A DNA stretch of 64,000 nucleotides from Datnioides undecimradiatus (Eukaryota; Chordata; Actinopteri; Lobotiformes; Datnioididae). The stretch is taken from the NCBI GenBank assembly GCA_008933995.1, contig WARS01002740.1:210112-274111 (forward strand), given 5' to 3'. The position numbers and the translations under genes were made by a program. A model generated the notes under the pieces. It did no database searches, was not told where the DNA came from, and saw only the letters and a program-made list of their open reading frames with translations. Positions 60,601-64,000 of the stretch are shown piece by piece. Numbering within the stretch: the stretch's first letter is position 1; every line of letters starts with the position of its first letter.

Positions 60601-62462
60601 CATTTTAAGGGAATGTGCATTTGTTTTATTTATTTATGTATTTTCTTATATTACAAACTATATTTTCAAGAATTTTTTTTCTTTTCTGTTTAAGTTGCAT
60701 GGAAGTTGCGTAGAAGTTTTTGCTTGAATATTTTTCTTTCTTTCTTCTGTCCTTGGGCTGCTGCAACACATAAATTTCCCCACTGTGGGATAAATAAAGT
60801 GTTATCTTATGTCTTATCTTTTCCCCCTCAGGCCTGCAAGTTGTGATGAATTCCATCCTGAAGTCAATGCTTCCTCTTTTTCACATCACCTTACTGGTTC
60901 TTTTCATGGTCACTATTTATTCTATTATGGGACTGGAGCTCTTCAAATGCAAAATGCACAAGACCTGCTACTACACAGGCACAAGTATGTATAATATGTA
61001 ATAGTATGCAGCAGAAGTGCTATAAATAGGAGTATTACAGATGCACCCATCTGACTGGTGGACTGGTAAAGTAAAGTCTAAAATATTTTGAACTGAAGTA
61101 TATATATTTAATATAATATATAATAATATATAATATATTGTATAATAACAATATTATTATAATTATTATAATATTGTCACTTCAGTTTGCCCTTAGTCAT
61201 TTGCCTAAATGCTTTGATGTAAATCATAGCTGCTGAATAGCAGTGAGATACAGCATTTTCAGGTTGAAAAAGAAGGATGAGGAGAAAGATTTCAGGGCCA
61301 TTTGTTAAGTCATACTTTTAACATTTGACATAGCACAGTATCATATTAATCTTTATTCAGTCTAAATTAACTTTATGTACTTCAACAATAGACTTGCTGG
61401 ACTTTTGGCTACTAAAAAACAGCAACAACAAAAATAATACAATGTTGAGCTTCTTTTTTGTTGGGGAAAAAAGTTGCACTCTTAAATTTAACTCATCGTG
61501 TAACAATCTTGTGGACATACAGAGAATAGTGTCCAATATGTCAGCAGGTATAGGGACTGTAACCATTTCTGCTTACTGCAGAACAGAAGACCTTTAATAT
61601 CTTATGAGGATTTATTTGTTACAAGTATTACACAAATTTAATTTATATAATATTTTTGACCTTAGGATTGATGGATGGCAATAATGCAACCTGCACGCAC
61701 ACACACACACATCTATACAGAGATCACCCTAACCATTAACCTCTCTGGGCCTTCAGATGTCATTGCTACAGTGGAAAATGAGAAGCCAGCTCCATGTGCC
61801 CAAGCAGGGAATGGTCGTCGTTGTACCATCAATGGCACAGAGTGTCGAGCTGGCTGGCCAGGCCCTAACTATGGAATTACCCACTTTGACAATCTTGGCT
61901 TTTCCATGCTGACTGTTTACCAGTGTATTACCACACAAGGGTGGACAGATGTTCTCTACTGGGTAAGGTATCAGTCTAGTTTCTGTAGTGTTTCCTGCAA
62001 TAACTGTGATTTGCCTGTGGAGGTTATGACAGTGTAATGACAGTGTTCCTTGTCTGACAGGTAAATGATGCTATAGGAATGGAATGGCCATGGATCTATT
62101 TCACCACACTCATCTTGGTTGGCTCGTTCTTTGTGCTCAACCTGGTTCTGGGTGTTCTAAGTGGGTAGGAATGCCCTCAACCAATATATTTCCATTCATT
62201 TCTTTTACTTTTTGCTCTGTACATTTCTCCCAGCCATCTCTTGTTGCAGTTCTTGGAATTATTTGTCAGTGTGCTCTGTGTATTAAATTCAGATTGGTTG
62301 TCTTGTTTCCCATTAGTGAGTTTACAAAAGAGAGAGAGAAGGCGAAGTCCCGTGGAGAGTTTCAGAAGTTGAGGGAAACACAGCAGCTGGATGAGGACCT
62401 GAAGGGCTATATGGAGTGGATCACTCAGGCTGAGGTCATGGACAATGATCAGGAGGGACAAG
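45487..62462 (+). CDS. cacna1s: cacna1s, skeletal-muscle L-type calcium channel Cav1.1 (exons 1-8, partial)
   Basis: Eight coding exons (45487-45674, 45915-46020, 47644-47783, 57430-57572, 60832-60984, 61757-61962, 62061-62164, 62317-62462) join in frame with GT-AG splices to about 395 residues, roughly the first fifth of a Cav1 channel. They cover the cytoplasmic N-terminus, domain I S1-S6 and the beta-subunit-binding helix; the rest lies beyond the right edge. Cav1.1 senses t-tubule voltage and drives the ryanodine receptor in excitation-contraction coupling. Cav1.1 rather than Cav1.2/1.3 is favoured by [15 protein letters not shown], by VIATVEN in the turret and by WITQAEVMD. The domain I filter reads [14 protein letters not shown] in place of the usual E. 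No stop or frameshift was found. Teleosts have two copies; I cannot say which. Confidence 0.95.
45915..46020 (+). CDS. cacna1s: cacna1s exon 2, segment IS1
   Basis: Encodes [20 protein letters not shown], the first membrane helix, then [15 protein letters not shown] of the S1-S2 loop. The acceptor is CTTTCAG and the donor GTGCGT. Confidence 0.95.
46021..47643 (+). other. cacna1s intron 2
   Basis: A 1.6-kb intron with no recognised element. It contains an (AAT)n tract near 47388-47404 and otherwise A+T-rich sequence. Confidence 0.7.
47644..47783 (+). CDS. cacna1s: cacna1s exon 3, IS2 to IS3
   Basis: Encodes [20 protein letters not shown] (IS2), [20 protein letters not shown] and FVCVSVG (start of IS3). 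The acceptor is TTTTCCAG and the donor GTAAGT. The glycine codon is split GG|C across the 9.6-kb intron 3. Confidence 0.95.
47840..47918 (+). repeat. Short fragment of the TTAA-flanked family in intron 3
   Basis: TTGGCGCTGATTGGCTGCCT and AGTGGAGGACCAGTCTCTAA match the promoter part of the 27-kb element, ending at an ATG (47912). Only this piece remains. Confidence 0.65.
48121..49379 (-). pseudogene. N-terminal half of a SAMD3-like multicopy gene, antisense in cacna1s intron 3
   Basis: The minus strand starts [15 protein letters not shown] (ATG at 49379-49377) and continues [10 protein letters not shown], then an in-frame TAG, then [18 protein letters not shown]. The middle reads [20 protein letters not shown] and [20 protein letters not shown]. 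After a break comes [20 protein letters not shown] and [14 protein letters not shown] separate exon-like block, 48271-48121, reads [20 protein letters not shown] and [16 protein letters not shown] before a GTATGT donor. This order matches a family commonly annotated in fish as SAMD3-like. Stops show it is dead. C-terminal exons are absent here. Confidence 0.7.
49980..50940 (-). other. Possible upstream exons of the SAMD3-like copy
   Basis: On the minus strand a block after TTTGTCTTTGCAG reads [20 protein letters not shown] (about 50135-50020). Near 50890-50815 a Lys/Glu-rich frame ([12 protein letters not shown]) runs up to a GTAAGG donor. Splice signals fit, but the peptide similarity is not recognised, so exon status is a guess. 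Confidence 0.3.
50941..51412. other. Intronic spacer, nothing recognised
   Basis: No recognised element between the SAMD3-like copy and the Rex1 LINE. Confidence 0.4.
51413..52990 (-). mobile_element. Rex1-like LINE, minus strand, with inserted LTR
   Basis: The 3' end carries the (AATTC)n tail at 51413-51452. The UTR follows, interrupted at 51553-52104 by an LTR and resuming at 52105 with GAGCAAGCGCTTAGAGACAG. Coding sequence appears above 52700 with [35 protein letters not shown] and [20 protein letters not shown]. This is the C-terminal RT region. It is less damaged than the 7.1-kb copy but 5'-truncated near 52990. Confidence 0.88.
51553..52104 (-). mobile_element. Solo LTR inside the Rex1 element
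   Basis: The 552-bp insert has TGTTA...TAACA ends and is flanked by CCAC at 51549-51552 and 52105-52108. Removing it rejoins the Rex1 UTR (ACAGTTCCAC to CACGAGCAAG). On the minus strand it has a TATA-like CTAAATATAAGG and poly(A)-type AATAAATATT and CCAATAAAAGG near the end, so the LTR is probably on that strand. Family not resolved. Confidence 0.75.
53150..53960 (-). pseudogene. Multicopy C2H2-finger fish gene, degenerate copy
   Basis: The minus strand begins near 53952 with a zinc-finger pair: [20 protein letters not shown], then [20 protein letters not shown]. After stops it continues [20 protein letters not shown] near 53560. The conserved C-terminal block follows: [40 protein letters not shown] and [14 protein letters not shown] (53360-53200). 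I recognise this combination as an abundant, unnamed gene family in fish genomes. Frame breaks show decay. It is antisense in cacna1s intron 3. Confidence 0.6.
54206..54425 (+). mobile_element. 5' fragment of the TGTCATGG LTR family
   Basis: TGTCATGG at the left and TTTTGAAATGTTTTTCCCTT, CACCTGTGTCTCGTTTACCT and GTTTAAGTTGTGTCA inside match the solo LTR at 29074-29485. It is truncated near 54425. Confidence 0.75.
54595..54880 (+). repeat. Direct ~100-bp duplication
   Basis: 54595-54695 and 54778-54880 share AACATATCATATCAAA, TTAACTTT, CACATGTCAA-type and CCAATGCATTAGAAATTAAT blocks in the same order, with about 183 bases between starts. Confidence 0.7.
55255..55721 (+). mobile_element. TTAA-family element, partial
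   Basis: Homologous to the minus strand of 27007-27505. The start (GTGGCTACTGCTCCCAATGA, with a 2-base insertion after ATG) and the DPESD codons (GACCCAGAATCTGACC, about 55310) are recognisable. So are CTGCTAGCTTACCGCT and GAGGAGGACTGCCTATGTAA. The right end ATAATATGTCCCCTTTAA abuts TTAA at 55718-55721. The promoter half is missing. Confidence 0.65.
55722..57429 (+). other. cacna1s intron 3, 3' part
   Basis: A+T-rich with a (GGAT)n run at 55987-56011, A-rich tracts and a (CA)n run at 56220-56232. No gene or named repeat was recognised. The exon 4 acceptor follows. Confidence 0.6.
57430..57572 (+). CDS. cacna1s: cacna1s exon 4, IS3-S4 and voltage sensor
   Basis: Encodes [20 protein letters not shown], then [20 protein letters not shown], the S4 voltage sensor with its regularly spaced K/R residues intact. 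The acceptor is CCCTACAG and the donor GTAAGT. Confidence 0.96.
57930..60820 (+). mobile_element. L2/Maui-like LINE in cacna1s intron 4, interrupted by Tc1
   Basis: Reads [20 protein letters not shown] near 58112, [20 protein letters not shown], then [34 protein letters not shown] near 58520-58575, and [18 protein letters not shown] near 58750. The catalytic FSDD-type box is SDE here, so the second Asp is lost. Frameshifts occur throughout. A Tc1 element splits it at 59333. The 3' UTR resumes at 60504 and ends GGGATAAATAAAGTG with ATCTTATGTCTTATCTT at about 60820, next to the exon 5 acceptor. Confidence 0.9.
59335..60501 (-). mobile_element. Tc1-like transposon with long inverted repeats
   Basis: The 1167-bp element starts CAGTGGCTTGCAAAAGTATT and ends in its reverse complement, with TA on each side (59333-59334; 60502-60503). 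The inverted repeats extend for about 170-200 bases with only scattered mismatches. The minus strand carries transposase pieces: [20 protein letters not shown] (about 59912-59855) and then [20 protein letters not shown]. The interior is shortened and the rest of the frame is broken. Confidence 0.9.
60832..60984 (+). CDS. cacna1s: cacna1s exon 5, S4-S5 linker and IS5
   Basis: Encodes [20 protein letters not shown] then [19 protein letters not shown] and [11 protein letters not shown]. The acceptor CCCCCTCAG begins about ten bases after the tail of an L2 LINE. The donor is GTATGT. Confidence 0.95.
60985..61756 (+). other. cacna1s intron 5
   Basis: Contains an A+T-rich run (61105-61180) and a CA-rich tract near 61693-61712. 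No element was recognised. Confidence 0.65.
61757..61962 (+). CDS. cacna1s: cacna1s exon 6, turret and pore loop I
   Basis: Encodes the extracellular turret [20 protein letters not shown], with cysteines and an NGT glycosylation-type site in [18 protein letters not shown], then [14 protein letters not shown] and the pore loop [13 protein letters not shown]. The selectivity-filter codon at 61936-61938 is CAA (Gln) instead of a Glu codon. The acceptor is CTTCAG and the donor GTAAGG. Confidence 0.95.
62061..62164 (+). CDS. cacna1s: cacna1s exon 7, segment IS6
   Basis: Encodes [20 protein letters not shown] then [15 protein letters not shown], the pore-lining helix of domain I. The acceptor is TCTGACAG. 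The donor GTAGGA is weaker than usual. Confidence 0.95.
62317..62462 (+). CDS. cacna1s: cacna1s exon 8, beta-subunit interaction helix (AID)
   Basis: Encodes [20 protein letters not shown] then [20 protein letters not shown], which matches the QQ-x-E-x2-L-x-GY-x2-WI-x3-E pattern of the alpha-interaction domain. It ends MDNDQEGQ with a split codon. The donor is GTAAGA. Confidence 0.95.
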
Positions 62463-62538
62463 GTAAGAAACAAGACACAGAGAGTATGTATTGAAAAGTA
62501 GAATTTGACTGGCTGGGGGAGGTGTCCCAGTGTACATA

Positions 62539-63838
62539 CAGTCCTGGTCATGACTGTTTCATTTGCGCAGCCTGTACAGTATCTTCAGAAATAAACAAAA
62601 TCATTTAATTTCAAAGAGGACATGGACAGTAATAAAGGCACCCCTCCTGAATATTTGGTTTGACACCCTTTGGCAGTGATGACTGCCTCCAAGTGTTTCT
62701 TGTAGCCATCTATAAGCTTCTTGCACTTCTCAGGTGGTATTTTCTCCCACTCTTCCTTTGCAATTTGTTCAAGCTCTTGCTGCAGGATTCCTTTCCCAAT
62801 GGCATATTTCAGCTCACACCATAGATTTTTTTCCTTTTCAACCATAACTTCATGCTTTTGGGTCTTTATCTTCCTGGAGAGCCCATGATCTTTGACTCAA
62901 ACCTAGTTTTCTTCCACTGTGTAGCACATTTTGTTCTAAAATCTCTTGGTAATCCTCTGGTTTCATGATTCCTGTGATATGGTCAAGGCCTCCAGTACTA
63001 GATGCAGCAAAGCAGCCCCAAAACATTGAATCCTCCACCATGCTTAACTGTTGGGAGGGTGTTCTTTTCCCTATGAGCTTCATTTTGCTGTCTGTAAACT
63101 TTTTGTCTTTTTTTTAGCAATGGGGTCTTCCTTGGCCTTCACCCATAAAGCTCTGCTTGGTTTAGTGTGTGGCATATTGTACGTATTAAAACCACTACCC
63201 CAGATTGTTTCAGGTCAGCTAGGTCTTTGGATGTTCTACGTGGTGTTTTTTCCACAGTTTGCACCAACCTTCAAAGACTTTTCTCATCAATTTTTCTCTT
63301 CCCCCCATGTCCAGGGAGGTTCTTGACAGTTCCATGCTTCGCCTTCTTCTTCTGCACGCTGTTGAAAAAAGGATACCAAAGTCCTTGGAGATGGCCTTAT
63401 ACCCTTTAGAGGTCTTGTGTTTGCTAACAATAGCACTTCTGATGTCCTCAGACATCTCCTTTGTCTTCACCATTGTGACAAAGGAACAGGAAATAACATG
63501 GCTTTTTAAAACATTTAAGTCATCAATCATTGGCTAATTCATGCCATGTGGACACTGACAGTTTAACACAGGTGATTCTAATTTCTGATTTGTCAGGGGT
63601 GAGTCAAATTTTTTTTTCCCACACTGATTTAAAGGGTGCACATACCAGTGTCACAGCAATCTTGCAGTTTTTCAATTTTTTCCTCGTATTCTTTTTTTTT
63701 TAGTTGTTTTATTATTTGCTGTTCTGTATCAAACATGAGTTGCCTATAGACCAAAGCTCACTAGATTCATTTTTTTCAGGAGATATTCTACATTATGTCC
63801 TTAAATTTCATGGCTGCCAATAATGATGACCAGGACTG
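62539..63838 (-). mobile_element. Second Tc1-like transposon in cacna1s intron 8
   Basis: The left end CAGTCCTGGTCAT and right end ATGACCAGGACTG are inverted over 13 bases and flanked by TA (62537-62538; 63839-63840). Minus-strand transposase reads MVKTKEMSEDIRSAIVSKHK near 63475, then decayed helix-turn-helix. MVEDSMFWGCFAASSTGGLD lies near 63040 and LEQIAKEEWEKIPPEKCKKL near 62795-62735. Frameshifts and deletions disable it. Confidence 0.9.
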
Positions 63839-63840
63839 TA

Positions 63841-64000
63841 CATACACAAATAAAGTGTTTGAGCTGTTTGTCATTATAATTATTATTACAAGTATTATTA
63901 TGAGTTAGTTGCAAGGGCAATCACAGATCCATATGTGACAGCTCCAGAGACCAAATTACCTGCAGAGCTAAAACCATAGAGAGGATACAAAACTACAGGA
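63841..64000 (+). other. cacna1s intron 8, to window edge
   Basis: No element recognised; an (ATT)-rich tract is near 63873-63900. The gene continues beyond the window. Confidence 0.5.

Noticed and set aside
1-64000. A bacterial-style system (operon, CRISPR, toxin-antitoxin)
   Set aside because: Split exons with GT-AG introns and vertebrate repeats throughout; no array or operon-like gene run is present.

Overview
The window looks like ordinary nuclear DNA of a ray-finned (teleost) fish. Genes are split into small exons with GT-AG introns, and the intervening DNA is packed with fish-type repeats: L2/Maui-like and Rex1-like LINEs, an R2/R4-type (Rex6/Dong-like) LINE, Tc1 and hAT transposons, a tRNA-derived SINE, solo LTRs and a broken Ty3/gypsy element.

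Two host genes are well supported. apobec2 lies on the minus strand (34844 down to 29734; three coding exons, 247 residues, intact zinc-deaminase motif). The 5' part of cacna1s, the skeletal-muscle L-type calcium channel Cav1.1, lies on the plus strand (45487 to beyond the right edge). Eight coding exons of cacna1s cover the N-terminus, all of domain I and the beta-subunit-binding helix. The two genes are divergent, about 10.6 kb apart, and a gypsy element sits between them. Both are muscle genes in vertebrates.

Layout: 1-1576 L2 LINE; 3613-4795 R4-type LINE ends in opposite orientation; 5270-7010 BED-type hAT transposon; 7141-8640 Rex1 LINE (minus); 9222-9870 second hAT remnant; 11640-12690 Tc1 remnant; 12690-12965 SINE; 12966-17100 no recognisable gene; 17150-17757 endogenous retrovirus pol fragment, cut by an L2 LINE (17758-20340); 20713-21683 C-terminal exons of a multicopy fish gene family (SAMD3-like); 22880-24450 LTR-like repeat; 27007-27754 TTAA-flanked element; 29074-29485 solo LTR; 29734-34844 apobec2; 35460-37960 LTR-like, leader-like and palindromic sequence; 38058-42600 gypsy element; 43239-43664 complete hAT MITE; 43870-45041 Rex1 tails; 45487-62462 cacna1s exons 1-8, with introns full of repeats.

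The most notable point is in cacna1s exon 6. The glutamate expected in the domain I selectivity filter reads as glutamine (CAA), which fits the reported loss of calcium conduction by teleost skeletal-muscle Cav1.1. Other points: an L2 LINE tail ends about ten bases from the exon 5 splice acceptor; two LTR-like repeats share a hairpin with a compensatory base-pair change; a TTAA-flanked repeat family carries a promoter and start codon; and the gypsy element has lost its RT catalytic block while keeping a 176-base internal duplicate that preserves two CpG sites lost from the main copy. No prokaryotic feature, CRISPR array or defence operon is present. Family names for repeats come from recalled protein similarity, not a search.
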